From: Chlamydoabsidia padenii
Lineage: Eukaryota > Mucoromycota > Mucoromycetes > Mucorales > Cunninghamellaceae
Direction: 5' to 3'
DNA: 64,000 bases
Assembly (NCBI GenBank): GCA_025330725.1
Contig: JAIWND010000011.1
Coordinates: 248,001-312,000 of the forward strand
Program-made: the position numbers and the translations under genes
Notes under the pieces: generated by a model
Seen by the model: the letters and a program-made list of their open reading frames with translations, nothing else
Database searches by the model: none
What the model was told of the DNA's origin: nothing
Shown here: positions 11,212-24,477 of the stretch, piece by piece
Numbering within the stretch: position 1 is the first letter of the stretch
How the letters are laid out: the number at the start of each line of letters is the position of its first letter

Positions 11212-12511
11212 ATGTCCTCAAACAATACCGAACAAACTACTGATTCCAGAGACTTGGCCAGCCAATTTGCCAACCGCCTGAATACGGGTCATCAAGAACA
11301 AGTGGGTGGACATGATGATAAGATTGGCCAATGCCCTCCTAATGCTTCCAGCTCAGTCAAGAAAGAATGGGCTCTGTTACGTGATCCTGTTGTTCATACT
11401 GAACGATTGGATGCTATCCGGTCCAAGAAGGGTTATATTATTGATATGGATGGTGTGATTTATCATGTAAGTAACTCACCTTATCAAAACTGTCTTGTAT
11501 CTAACAACAACTTTTTGTCATAGGGCACTACTTTGTTACCGGGGGCTAAAGAATTGGTAGACTTTTTACAAAAGAACAACAAAAAGTTTATCTTCTTGAC
11601 CAACAACTCTGCACCTACTCCTCGGGAATTACAATCCAAGCTGGAACGACTAGGAATCAATGTGGGTGAAGAACACTTCTTCACATCTGGGCAAGCAACT
11701 GCCTACTTTTTAAAATCACAATCTCCTGATGTAAGTTATCAATCACACAATAAAACGAACTCTCTTGACATCTAATTTTTTTTTCTTTTCTTTGCGTATA
11801 GGGTGGTACCGTGTATGTGATTGGTGAACCTGGTTTGGCCTACTCTCTCTACGACATGGGTTTCTTTATGAACGATCATAATCCTGATTACGTGGTGTTG
11901 GGTGAAAGTGCGACGTACAACTTTGAAAAACTGACCAAGGCAGTGCAATTGGTCCAAAACGGTGCTAAACTGATTGCTACTCATTTGGATACAGAAAACT
12001 TGGACTCGATCGGACGAAAGATTCCTGCTACTGGTGCCTTCACTGCTTGTGTGGAATTGGTCACTAACACAAAGGCTTTCTTCTGTGGTAAACCCTCGGC
12101 GTTAATCATGCGTTATGCTCAACGTGTGCTTGGCCTAAGTCGACTGGAAACTTGTATTATTGGTGATCGTATGGATACAGAGTAAGTCAATTAGTATGAT
12201 TAAATATAGGCATGTAACTAACTAGTCATCTTTTTTTTGTAGTATTGTGGCCGGTATCACCTCTGAAATTGATCCTGTGCTTGTTTTATCTGGCGTCACC
12301 AGTATGGAAATGTTACAACAATACGCTTACCGACCTTACCTGATTCTTGGTGGTGTATATGAAATTCCTGATGATGATGAAAGCCATTTGGTGTCCAATG
12401 AAGATATGGAAGATGCTGCTCGACGGGTAAATTCCAATCACTTTATAACGTGAATCACAATATACTAATTTTTTTTTCTTGCTTTGATCATGTTAGGCGT
12501 CCTTCCTCTAG
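11212..12511 (+). CDS. HAD-IIA family phosphatase (NagD / p-nitrophenylphosphatase-like)
   Basis: Magnesium-dependent phosphomonoesterase of the haloacid dehalogenase superfamily. Exons 11212-11466, 11524-11730, 11802-12181, 12243-12426 and 12497-12511 give 346 residues; the last exon holds only four codons and the stop. Motif I is IIDMDGVIY (nucleophile and acid Asp, about residues 77-85), motif II is FLTNNS (about 108), the motif III Lys is in CGKPS, and motif IV is IIGDRMDTDI (about 280). The cap is of the C2a type. Sequence style resembles bacterial NagD more than Dikarya Pho13. The roughly 70-residue hydrophilic N-terminus is an extension beyond the core. Physiological substrate is not inferable from the sequence. 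Confidence 0.92.
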
Positions 12512-12638
12512 TTTAATACTCCTTACGCATTATTGTTTATACTAGCTTTATCATTATTCATTCCACTTAATAAACTTTGTAATTGATTTGTATAATTGCT
12601 TTGTCTTGATTCAAAAAGGGAATTCAAAATCTGCTAGT

Positions 12639-12653
12639 GGCGGGAATTCAATT
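12639..12653. promoter_or_regulatory. Composite motif variant upstream of Q-rich gene
   Basis: GGCGGGAATTCAATT, 64 bp upstream of the ATG at 12717. The GCGGG half is intact; the TTTGAA half is changed. Confidence 0.4.
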
Positions 12654-12716
12654 TTTTTTTCTTGTATGTCCAGCACAAAGTCTTTTTTTTTTGTTTTTCT
12701 TTCTCTTTCTAGCATC

Positions 12717-13333
12717 ATGCCTATTTTGACGAAGGGACACAACACATTATTCTCGTCTTCTACATCAACGTCCTCCTTACCAAGCATGCTATTAAATGTT
12801 GAACAGTTGGAGAAATCAATACTACAAGATAGTCAACGTGAAATCGCCTTCAATCAACAACAACAACAACAACAAGTGGAACAACAAGATCCACCCACTT
12901 TTAATCTTGACTCGTTGTTTTCCACCACACCAAACAAGATCTCTATATTTCCAACCGCGGCACGATCACATACACCACCACCACCCAATGACACTGTGAC
13001 TCTGAAACGATTCCGGCGGGCACCTTTATTTGATACCACCACCACCACCCAACAACAACAACACGACAATGATGCATCAGAGATTGTTTTGGATATTCCG
13101 TCTTGGTATGACTCTTATCAACAAGTACAGCAATGGCGAACCAAGGAACAAGATGGAAATATGACTTTTGAAGAAATGCAAACCTATGTGGAGGATATCC
13201 TAGAAGAAGTCTTAGGTGAAACTGATTACAATTCTCGCAATAGATTTATTCCTGCACCGTCGACTACTGTAGGATTATCTGAATCACCTACATCGGCTGA
13301 ACAACAAGAAGAACTGGGACAACAAGAACAGCT

Positions 13334-13429
<96 letters not shown>

Positions 13430-15622
13430 GCAGGAACAACAGCAACAAGAACGGGTACGACAAGAAGAACTTCGACAACAACAAGAAAAGCAGCAACAAG
13501 AACAGCTCAAACAACAACAGGCGGAACAAGAACAGCTACGACATGAACAGCTAAAACAGCAACATGTGCAAGAACAGCTCAAACAACAACAGGCGGAACA
13601 AGAACAACTGCGACAAGAACAGCTCAAACAACAACAGGCGCAAGCGGAACAGACACGACAAGAACAGCTCAAACAACAACAGGCGCAAGAGGAACAGACA
13701 CGACAAGAACAGCTCAAACAACAACAGGCGCAAGAGGAACAGATACGACAAGAACAGCTCAAACAACAACAGGCGCAAGAAGGACAACAGCAACATCGAC
13801 AGTTATCACCATCAACAGCATATCAGTCATCAATTGCCGCTAGCCCAACCACTTTAGCTCAGCACACCGTGCTCAACAACAGCGTACCGGTTTACGCCAC
13901 AGCATTCCAACTACGGGCAGTACAACAAGACATTGACCAACTGAATGGCCAATACGCAAGTCAAAGTGGCTTGAAATATCGTATTGGTAAAATTGCTGAT
14001 ATCTTCAATCATCCCTCGCACGCCATGATCCCGGGGTACTCTATCCACACCGAAAGTGAAGGTGGTGACATTTGGTGTGGCTCTGGTAAAACTTTGTTTT
14101 TGAAGCAATTGGTATTACGTTTGGAAGAACGAGGACAGGTAATATCTTAAGGGGAAAGAAAAAGCCAATGATTCTCACTTTTTTTTTTTTTTTTTTTTTT
14201 TTTTTGCTTGTTGTTATAGGAATTCAATCTGGCATTGGTGTGTTATGACCTAAATATGGAAACTTTTTTATTGGATTTATTCAAGAAGGATTACCCTGCG
14301 ACTCGTTTGAATACGATTATTCAAGGTTACTGGCAAAAGCAATATGGTGTGGTGCTTTGTATTCGAAAGAAACATTCTAAACAACAACCCGTACATAAAC
14401 AACAGGTAATATAATAATAGCTGGGATTTAGGATATGGGAACTGACTTTCTTTCCTTTTGATCTAGTCTTCTTTTACGAACAAGGTGCATTTGGTGATCA
14501 GTACCGATCTTCGAATCCTACACAACAATCCGGCCATATCAATACTCGAAAACGCCGACTCCAACAACACCAACCGTCCTCCTGTTCTCATTCTCACCAC
14601 GATGCAAAGTGTAGAGGAACGCTTGATACGATATACACTTAGTAATAGCAGTAATAGCACATCAGCAACCTGGCAACTCCCCGATCCAAGCATTTATCCA
14701 ATGATATTTGATACCAAAAACGATATACCGGTGAAAAACAGCAAGGCGATGACAACCATGGTGGTGGATAAAGTGATGCGATGGATTGAAAATGATATCA
14801 CTCAGCCATTCCTATTACCTGACATTCAACATGAAGAACAGTCTTCTCAACCGCCATCTGAACCAACACCACGGCAACAACCACTGGAGGTAGCTGATAG
14901 TGACATGATGACAACGGACGATGCCTCGGTACCTGAACCGCTCACTAGTTCGGATATGGATGTGGATCATGAAGAGCAAGGCAATACGATACAAGACAAC
15001 ACTGTTCCTTTGATCATGCAGCAACCCATCACAACATCACAACATGTACTTCCTAAAGAAGATTTGATCGAGGTAAAAAAAGATAAGAAAGGTAGCTTGG
15101 TCATACTCATCTCTTTGTTATATCTCTCTCTCTCTCTCCTCTCTCTAGTTATTCTCACATGTCTCTTTGGATCAACTAAACAACAATTTGAAATCATATC
15201 AAGCTAGCCATGGAAGATCATCCAAAGAACACTTTACATCCACCTCAGACGACGATTCCTTTTATTCTGCTGAAAGCGAAAGTTCTCCTGACGACCCTAC
15301 GGCAGCAAGTGTCAACCAAGTGATGGAAAAACTTTATGCCAACCACCAAGGTAAACAAACCAATCTAGACTCCTTAAAAAAAAAGTGGCTCATTTCCTCT
15401 TTTCTCTCTCTCTTTTTTTTTTTTTTTTTTGTAGTACTAAACACTGAATCGGATGATGTAGCATTGGCCAACAAGTTGAAATCGATGAAAATGGACTTTG
15501 ATGCAAAATGTTTGGATCTTTTGGCGTCTATGGTGGCTACTTATCAATCGGCTGTGGCTGACCTTCAAAAAGAATACGTCGATCAAGCTAACCATGCATT
15601 GGCGGGAGCTCTACCCCATTAA
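12717..15622 (+). CDS. Gln-rich protein with HDA1-complex subunit 2/3-like region
   Basis: Exons 12717-14138, 14220-14405, 14467-15072, 15149-15350 and 15435-15622 give 867 residues. Residues about 200-360 are a poly-Gln tract encoded by a pure CAA run followed by a QEQLKQQQA heptad-like repeat, probably coiled coil or prion-like. After residue about 430 the text HPSHAMIPGY...SGKTLFLKQLVLRLEERGQ then NLALVCYDLNM resembles the helicase-like fold of Hda2/Hda3 subunits of the class II histone deacetylase complex; this is a resemblance by eye, not proven. A Ser/Asp-rich linker and a C-terminal coiled coil follow, also as in Hda2/3. The start at 12717 is the first ATG after a likely 5' UTR intron acceptor (ctttctag). 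Confidence 0.6.
13330..13430. repeat. CAA microsatellite encoding poly-Gln
   Basis: About 33 uninterrupted CAA codons within the Q-rich gene. All Gln codons here are CAA, so slippage is likely and the tract length is probably polymorphic. Confidence 0.95.
13500..13785. repeat. Coding tandem repeat (about 54-66 bp units)
   Basis: Five imperfect copies of a unit reading gaacagctcaaacaacaaca, encoding EQLKQQQA(Q)EEQxRQ. It sits directly after the CAA tract. Confidence 0.8.
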
Positions 15623-16338
15623 TTTATAGTATTGTTTTTTAGTATGTATTCGTCCATGTAAATAAAATAATATCATCATCTTACCATGGTTGTCGCTCTT
15701 GTATTTATTTAAATCCCGCCATCCACATAATTTGCAGGAATATCAAAAGAAACTACTGTAACTTTTCCCTTTGCTTTCGAATGGCTACACAGCAACTGCA
15801 TACTATCATAGTAGACAACAATTCGGCTCCTGTATTTTACATACGAGCAGTAAGATTTAAAAAGAAAGATAGAAAAGTGGATCTAAGGCATTTGCAATAA
15901 AGGGGGACAAGGTGTGCTTCTCAAACCCAGATTCATTCACTATCATACAGCATCACCCCCTACCATCTATACATGTATGTAACTTTTAGAATCTTCCCAC
16001 ACGAAGCATATCATTGCACCTACGGGGCGGTTGTGAATTAGGCGGGTTTGGTAAAATCAGCTTTTCCGATTGGTTCAAATGGTATGATGAGCCATGAAAG
16101 AAGAAGAAAAAGATAGAGGGAGACTATACCCGCATGGTGAATGACTATTTACAAATTCTGAGATATATATATGGCGCTCCAGAAGTTTAATTTTAGTGGA
16201 AAGATTCATGCAATTGATCATTCGACAAACGCCGACTAATAATCATTGCTATAAAAAACTCCCCTGGCGTCATTTTTCTACTTTTCTTTCATTTACTTAC
16301 CTCCCCCAAATTTATACAAACACTTTTTATATATCAAA
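15623..16338. other. Intergenic region upstream of the SDR gene
   Basis: Contains ATTTAAATCCCGCC at 15707-15720 and GGCGGGTTTGG near 16043, a polyadenylation-type AATAAA just after the Q-rich gene, and the SDR promoter with a TATATATATGG stretch near 16163. No gene is supported. Confidence 0.5.
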
Positions 16339-17489
<1,151 letters not shown>

Positions 17490-17804
17490 ATTCAGTTACT
17501 ATTATTATTGCTCCCCTATTAATGCAAAACTATTCTAACAATCATCGCCCTAACCCCATATCTTTTGAATAAACCGATATCTTTTTACTAGATACATTCA
17601 TCTAATATTTTTAGTGTAAAAGTAAAGTACCCAATCTCTTGGATCTCGTGTATGGGATCGATGAATTGTTGACTTGTTGAAGGTTTATGATTATGCAGGT
17701 TGGGGAAATACAAATGACCGCTCTTCGAAATGACGTTCGCCCATTTTAATTGTTTTTTTTTGGGGGGGGGAATACCAGGCTCACGGAGACTGCGCACGGG
17801 ATTT

Positions 17805-18256
17805 CAACTGTCAACGGATGCTAATGATTAAAGTGGTGATGTGAACACTATAGCATATTTCCAACATAAGTTATCGCAAAACCCAAGCTCCAAGACTCTT
17901 GTGTCGGTATGTTCAGACTTGCGATGACTTTTACCTGTTCTTTGTAAGAAAAAATAAAAAGAACCATACTGTACTTCATTTTCAAATCCCGCCTGCTTCT
18001 ACGAAGATTTGGAAAGGGTTCTATCGCTCCAATTGTCAACAGATGCTAATGATTAAAGTGGTGATGTGGACACTATGGCATATTTACAGCAAAAGTCACC
18101 ACAAAATCCAAGCTCCAAGATCTTTGTGTCAGTATGTTTAGGCATGTGATGACTTTCACCTTTCCTTTGCGACGAGGATTTTTTTTTTTTTCTACAAGAG
18201 AAGGAAACTTCATTTTCAAACACCGAGCACCAAAATTCCGTGCGCCTAGCGATTCC
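17805..18256. mobile_element. Degenerate MITE-like repeat, copy A
   Basis: Two 190-220 bp units (17805-17945 and 18028-18175), each containing GATGCTAATGATTAAAGTGG. The motif TTTCAAATCCCGCC lies between them at 17980-17993. The right end, 18235-18256, reads ATTCCGTGCGCCTAGCGATT and is the inverse of the left terminal repeat of copies B and C. The left terminus is not recognisable, so this copy is truncated. Confidence 0.7.
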
Positions 18257-18456
18257 TTTTTTTCATCCCTTCTTCTTCTTTTCCATCTCACTATACAAAA
18301 TCGATTTGACCATCCTTGTCACAACTTTCTCTGCGCTTACATCCATACCAGCGCCAATAACAAAAAGAATACAAGCTGCCACCGCCACCACAACATCCTG
18401 GGGAACCGAAATGGAAGACACGAGTAGACTGGATCAAGACTTTGCCACCAACAAAC

Positions 18457-18645
18457 ATGACGATGCCACTCTCCGCCAAAGAAGAACAAGAAGACTTACT
18501 GGATAGATTCAAGTTACAGGACGAATCAAATGAAGGAAATGCTTGGGGTGAAGCGGTTTCTTCTGTAACTCAAAGTCAAGGTGTTGGCTGGGGAAAGAAT
18601 CCTTTGGAATCGGATAACGGAGGATGGGGTGGTGGTGGTTGGTAG
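18457..18645 (+). CDS. Small Trp/Gly-rich protein, hypothetical
   Basis: A 62-residue frame from ATG 18457. The N-terminal half is acidic and helical-looking (KEEQEDLLDRFKLQDE). The C-terminal half has repeated GW/WG motifs (NAWGEA, VGWGK, GGWGGGGW). It lies 200 bp after repeat copy A and before a typical AATAAA at about 18725. An upstream exon cannot be excluded. No family is recognised. GW/WG repeats occur in Argonaute-binding proteins, but three motifs in a Gly-rich tail are weak evidence. It could also be the last exon of a longer gene. Confidence 0.35.
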   Translation: MTMPLSAKEEQEDLLDRFKLQDESNEGNAWGEAVSSVTQSQGVGWGKNPLESDNGGWGGGGW

Positions 18646-19277
18646 AATAGTATAGAATGGCGTTTAGTAGATATACAGCACTTTTATTATTATTATTATT
18701 AGATAGTATAGATGTTTTTTTTTAATAAAATGCTGGTGGTGGTGATTTAATTATGACGAATAGTTTGAGAGGGGGTGGGGACTTGATTGATAACAACATG
18801 GGCACATGATTGTGTAGATCAAATCAAGAATCACTGTCAAATGATGATAATAAGACTACGCTGGGGTAGATTGAATAAATGGAGATAGTGATGTTAATTT
18901 ACGAAAGGAAGTGTTTTATTGATTTTAAAAAAGATACTAATTTTGTCTGTTTTAGTCTATAGTGTAAGACGGTAAAATTATACTGTCATGAAGGTGGGGG
19001 GTATCATGGAGATAAGGTTATAAATAGTAAATGGAGTAGATGCATAAATTACAATAACAATATATATAAGTAAATAAGTAGTATGGTAAAATTAGTAAAA
19101 CTAAAAAAAAGTATGATAACTATATGAGAAATTATAGGGAAATAGGATGTAAGAAAGGATGGATGGACATATACAAGGTAAGAATGATACATACAAAGGG
19201 GGTAAATGATGTAAAATAAAGGGGACGTCATAGTAAATCCGACAGAATGGGTTCAAGGCATAGAATAGAGTTCCATA
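18646..19277. other. AT-rich intergenic region
   Basis: Convergent 3' flanks of the small Trp/Gly gene and the cyclin gene. Low-complexity AT-rich DNA with short ATT and TATA runs; no gene or repeat supported. Confidence 0.5.
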
Positions 19278-20150
19278 TTAAACCGAGATGAGAAGCGATT
19301 TTGTCGGGTAGCACCAAGTTCTTTTTGCCCTTTTCATGGTCTTGACAGGAGAGTTCGGTGAGCGTAGTAAAGTTGATGAGGTACTGTTGGACGATAAAAA
19401 AGGATCAAGTACCAGTGTGGAGGATGAGGATGAAGACGCCGATAATGCCGATCGTAATGAAGAAGAGTGTGTAGTGATCCTAGTAGTTTTGGCCACCAAC
19501 GCCACGCTTCGGTTAGAAGACACCAACTAATCAGGAGTATCTTGCCATCGGTTGCTTTACATCTTTTTTTTTTCTATTGTTGTTATTGTCTTTATGTAGT
19601 CGTTTGTAATGATCCACCACTTGTGCAAAATCGTAATCGGATATCGATAGATTAAAGTCCTATATATATAAATGATGGTCAGACGAGTATCTTTTTCCCA
19701 TTTAGGGCCCCTCCCCCTTATATTATGATGTACGTGTATGTGTATCTGTTTTGTTACTTACCATAAGCGTCAAGAATTGGTTTTCCATCAAATTGATCTC
19801 GTCCAGTTCGAAATAACCATTTGCAAAGGTTAGCCAATATTTGTTTTTTAGTGATGTATCATGAATCAGTTTGGTGCTAATGATTAATGACGCCAAGAAG
19901 ATACGTTGAGATGCTGATGCCAGTCCAGTGGTGGTGACCAGTCCAAGTCGCTGAGAGAGTCGACCGAGTAATATCGTGGCCACCAAGGCGGCGCCTGTTC
20001 GAGTACGAAAGCGACGAGCCAAGAGATCAATAAACTCTTGTAATGGTGGTGGAATGACCGTAGGATCGGTGCCATGCGCAGTCGATTTGCTTGTTCGCGT
20101 TGTTAATGAATAGGTCGGTGACTTGATGTGCTAACAAGGTGATGAGGTCT
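19278..20150 (-). pseudogene. Pcl/PHO80-type cyclin gene, frame broken at both ends
   Basis: The core exon (about 20066-19762) encodes a cyclin box: PPPLQEFIDLLARRFRTRTG, LATILLGRL-like helix, IFLASLIISTKLIHDTS and NKYWLTFANGYFELDEINLME, the last being characteristic of Pcl1/2-type cyclins that activate Pho85 kinase. It splices from 19762 to 19659 and continues DFNLSISDYDF, typical of the family. Two frame problems: the first helix (ISQDLITLLAHQVTDLF, about 20150-20090) is in another frame without an ATG, and the 3' exon stops at 19531, while a Ser-rich tail continues in another frame to 19278. A 34-nt intron could rescue the 3' end. Either a recent pseudogene, unusual introns, or sequence errors. 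Confidence 0.6.
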
Positions 20151-20159
20151 TGACTGATT

Positions 20160-20967
20160 TGGCGGGATTCGAATTAAGGTGCAGATTTCATGCAAATGAT
20201 GACAGCAAAGACACAGAAGGGGTATATGTATTATGTGAAAGTAATTCAAGAAACATATATAACTATATCATGTAAAATTGAAAGGTAAAAGTGTTTGACC
20301 CCTAATATATCAATAAAGAGTGCAGCTGCTCCCACGTTTCCGTTTCGGATCCACCATCTCTATTCAATACCGAGGTTCACATTTCCCCTTTAATGGAAGA
20401 TGACGGATGAAAGCGGGGAGGGAAGTCTCATTGATCCTGACTCCTGTTTGTTTGCTTTACCTCTCATCTAAACACATCTCTGGTCATGGCATGAAAAAAA
20501 TTTACGGGCGAAATCTCTACGTGTCCGTAGCACACCTATTTTACCAACCTGCAGGCGGCCAGGTGTACACAAGTGAATAGGTGGGTAGAGATGAATTTGC
20601 ATGAATCTGGATTTGAATGTGCATAATCAGGGGTAAGAAACACTTGTAACATGGTACCTGCACTAATCATTCGTACCAAACCGCCCTTTTGACTACGGTG
20701 AGCGCTGGCTAGGCAGGGTTTGGGTTTTATGTGTGTATATGATATGAAGCGAATAATACCTTCAACAATGCAACCTTGCCCTTATTTGGTGAGATTAGTT
20801 TCATCAAAAGTACAACCTAGGTTAGATGGATTTGAATATATTACAAACAGTTTATTATTTTTAATAAAAAACATAGGATGATACAAAATGAAGAGGATAT
20901 TGATCTATGACTAAATGTAAAAAAAAATATAAATGAAATAAAAAGAGGGGGAGGGGGGAATGCTACA
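20160..20967. other. Intergenic region between cyclin and NOP9
   Basis: GGCGGGATTCGAATTAA at 20161-20177 fits the composite motif and would lie just upstream of the cyclin gene. The rest is mixed-composition DNA with the 3' flank of NOP9. No gene supported. Confidence 0.45.
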
Positions 20968-23497
20968 CTAGTAAGACGAATGGTAGTTACGTTTCTTGGG
21001 CATCTTGACATCGTCACCAAGAATATCCTTAAACATATCCTTTTTACGATCCATTCCCTTTTCCTTTTCCACCCATTCATCATAGCGGCGTTTGAAGAGA
21101 TCAATTTTACAAGTCCACAAGATACATTTACCAAGATGATGTTCGGATAAATCATATTCATGTTTCACCAGTTCACGGGCAATTTTTTCCTATAGATATA
21201 CAAGAATTAGATATCAGAAAGGAGACGATCTTTTTTTTTTCTTTCTTACCTTTGTTTCAATATCCGCCACGGCCCAGCAATTTTCGACAATGTGGCTACC
21301 AAACTTATCCTTGGATAAACTGACATAATCACCCAAAAAGTTTCGCATGATCTTCTTTTTGATTTTGGCATTGACTTGGTTAGAGGCAATAATGGCTTCC
21401 ACCACACGAGATCCCATTGGAGTATAACACCATCGTAGAGCCATAGCTGGTTTCATGGACAAGTAACTAGAACAAAAAAAAAGGGGAGGAAGTTAGTAAT
21501 AGAGAAAGAGAATAATGACATGGTGAAGATTACCTGTTGACAACAATTGAGTTTTGTTCTTCAGGCATTTTCATGATTCCTTGTAAAATCAATGATCCTT
21601 GAAGATGGAAATTGCGCAAGTTGTTTTGTTCTTCTTCAGAAGCATTGTTCCAGTTCTAGATTATTATTATTATTATTATTAAAAAAGGCACAGATTAGAT
21701 AATAGTTGGTGGGGTATTTGATGACTTACTTCTAATGTACGTAATCGAATAACACAATCAGCAAATTGTTTCCGTTGAGTGACATCGGACATGCCCAAAG
21801 CATCGGCCAAAGCATCGACGACCTTCTTTTGAGAAGATTGTAATTTCACAGACGCATCAATCAAACTACGGATGACACCAGGTTTACCAGTCTTCAACAT
21901 GACACCAAATGATTTGTTAGATAATTCTGATACCATGGAATCCACTTGAGCAGGTGTTCGTACATTGCTGATCAATTGCTGTATGACAAAGTTGGAGACT
22001 GGGTTAACACCAAACTTTTCGAGATTTCCGGTTAAATAGGTTTTGTAGAGTTGATCATAGACATTGTCGGGAGCCACCTTGACAATGACTTCTAATAAAT
22101 GAGACCCCACTTTATCACGAATAAGGGTTTGGAACCATGATTTCCGGTCATCCTTTTTACGTTGATCTGCAGGGTTGGCTTTGAAAAATATAAAGTTAGT
22201 ATCATATTCCTTTATTTATATGTATGACTTGTTTACCATCAGTAACGATACCCCACAATAAACGATCCAATAAGATAGTTTGAGCTTGACGTCCAGATTC
22301 ATCATCATCTTGTAATTCCAAAAGAAGCTATAAAGAAGAAAGGGGGGGGTTATTACATAGGATCGGGTTTTTTTGATTGACTTGCCTGAATAACAGGATT
22401 AGCCACACGATGGACAGATAAACTACGTATAGCAGCTTCATCACTTTCCACTGCCAATTCCTTTGTTAGAGTTCTAAACATATCCTTAAAAGAGTGAGGG
22501 ACCATAAGAGTTTTCTTGGCTTTTTGAGACATCTTGACCGAGGCAGCATTCTTTTGAGACTTGTATTCAAACGATTTCTTTGTTCGCATTTTTCCTTTTG
22601 CTTCACCCGTTTCATCCACCCTTTTACCAACAAGAATAAACAATAAGGTTCGAATGACATGAGACGCAAATTGTTGTGAGATCAAGCCGCCGACCATGGG
22701 TTTAATATCCTAATTAAAGAAGAAGAGTTAAATCACTTGATGGACATTGTTTTCTGTGTGTTATTTTTACCTGACACATTCCCAAGATGAGTTCTTGCAT
22801 TGAGAGTAATGTCCCTTGATCGGACTTTGTAGGTGTCACTCCTTGACTGATTTCTTGATCCACTACATCCGCCGCCAGAGTTAATAAGGTTTGACACACA
22901 TGAGAAGCAAAACGATGAGCAAACAAGGGAATCGTACTAAAAAAAATAGAGAGAGAGAGAGATCAAGTCATTAGTTTTCTTTATGTGAGTATGTTTTACT
23001 TACCATCCAGTCAATTTGTCCATAAACACACGAAGTTGGAACCCGTCAGAGATCTTGAGTAGTTTTTCCAACACAAGAGAGCAAGAATAATTGGTCGCCA
23101 AACGAAGTTCGTTTCCTTCTACTTCTGCATACACATTATCCACAAACAAACGTTGATCTAGAATAATAATAAATCAAGTTATTTGTTCAAGATCCATTAT
23201 TAATGCTTTATTACCTTCAGCCGATTCAAAAGATTGTTCGTCCAACTTGGATTCTACAATCTTGAAGTAACCCAACATTTCTTCAGGCACTTCACCATAA
23301 TGGGCAGCTTGAAAGTGTTGACGGTCAAAGAGAGCTTGCGCATTGAGTAACTGAGTGTCGATTTGTTGTTGATCTTGTTCTTCATGGTGGGCGGCATCAG
23401 AAGTCAAAGGTTGTTCTTCTTGGTGGGGTGTTTCTTTTGGTTCATCCTTATTGTTGGGACGACGACGACTGACTCTTTTTGAACGAGATTTACCCAT
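20968..23497 (-). CDS. NOP9: Pumilio-repeat nucleolar protein, Nop9-like
   Basis: Nop9 binds pre-rRNA near the 18S 3' region and controls Nob1 access during 40S maturation in the nucleolus. Nine exons close in phase: 23215-23497, 23004-23157, 22771-22936, 22386-22709, 22237-22327, 21730-22178, 21534-21655, 21250-21466 and 20968-21189, giving 675 residues, the normal size. The basic start (MGKSRSKRVSRRR), EMLGYFKIVESKLDE before the first repeat, repeated SHVxxxLL Pumilio helices and the C-terminal GKCILWTCKIDLFKRR fit Nop9 better than Puf6 (no CPL-type tail). A basic Lys-rich loop follows residue about 230. The intron at 22328-22385 begins gcaagt (GC-AG type); phase only works with this donor. 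TTTCAAATCCCGC lies 74 bp upstream. Confidence 0.87.
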
Positions 23498-23570
23498 GCT
23501 GTAGTTTTAAAAGAAAAAGAGAGAAGAAGAAGAAAAAGAAAGGAAATGTGTCCTTTTTTGATGCCAACTT

Positions 23571-23583
23571 TTTCAAATCCCGC
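23571..23583. promoter_or_regulatory. Composite motif upstream of NOP9
   Basis: TTTCAAATCCCGC, 74 bp upstream of the ATG at 23497. Exact core match. Confidence 0.6.
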
Positions 23584-23769
23584 AGTGGCTTGCTTGACTT
23601 TTATGCGTCCCTCTCTCACCATGATCAAACACACACTCAAAGACTGGTCACTGCGATGTTTTAATGATTATAAAGTTTGCTTGAGAAATAAAGGGAGGGG
23701 GGTTTGTCCAGCAGTAGATGATAATAGTTGGGAAAGACCTTGATCACATACAATGGGACCACTCCATGT

Positions 23770-23783
23770 CGGGATTCGAAAAT
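23770..23783. promoter_or_regulatory. Composite motif variant upstream of RPS20
   Basis: CGGGATTCGAAAAT, 130 bp upstream of the RPS20 ATG, one substitution in the TTTGAA half. Confidence 0.45.
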
Positions 23784-23912
23784 GAGTCGACCAGTGGCTT
23801 TTGATCCTTTTTTATGAAAACTTTTTTGTTTCCCTTTTTCTTTTTTTTCTTCTTCTTCTTCCTCCCCATTCTTTATTTTTGCTTGACTTAGTCACCGCTG
23901 AGAATTATAAAC

Positions 23913-24477
23913 ATGTCTTACGTCGTAAGTACCCACATTAATGGTAACATGTTGATGTTTTATACTGACTCTTTTTTTTTTTTTTTTTGTTATCCATCTA
24001 GGCTAAGAACTCCTCTGAAAAAGCTGGTCTTGAAGAACAAGTCCAACCCAAGTAAGTAGTCTGCCTGCCATCTCTTTAACAACAAGTATACTTATATATC
24101 TATTAAAATAGGGTCCACCGTATTCGCATTACTTTGACTTCTCGTAATGTGAAGAACTTGGAAAAGGTGTCGGCTGATCTCATCCAGCGTGCCAAGGATA
24201 AGGAACTCAAGGTCAAGGGTCCCGTCCGTCTCCCCACCAAGGTGTTGCGTATCACTACTCGCAAGTCCCCCTGTGGTAATGGTTCCGAAACTTTTGATCG
24301 TTTCGAAATGCGCATCCACAAGCGTTTGATCGATTTGCACTCTCCTTCTGAAATCGTCAAGCAAATCACCTCCATCTCCATTGAACCCGGAGTTGAAGTA
24401 AGTAATATATCATCTTTCATAGAATTAGTTACTCATTCTTTCTTTCTTTTTAATAGGTTGAAGTCACCATTGCTTAA
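23913..24477 (+). CDS. RPS20: 40S ribosomal protein S20 (uS10)
   Basis: Structural protein of the 40S head. Exons 23913-23924 (12 nt, four codons), 24002-24051, 24112-24397 and 24457-24477 give 122 residues. [40 protein letters not shown] and [20 protein letters not shown] are the uS10 signature; the C-terminus VEVTIA matches the family. The last intron leaves only six codons plus stop in exon 4. High use of C-ending codons (CTC, TCC, CGT, AAG) compared with neighbours fits a highly expressed gene. A pyrimidine-rich run precedes the start. Confidence 0.98.

Noticed and set aside
13226..13762. Long antisense frame rich in Cys over the Q-rich gene
   Set aside because: It is the reverse reading of CAA/CAG repeats (TTG, TGC codons); composition artefact.
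20968..23497. Alternative call Puf6 for the Pumilio protein
   Set aside because: C-terminus and spacing of helices fit Nop9; no CPL-type C-terminal region.
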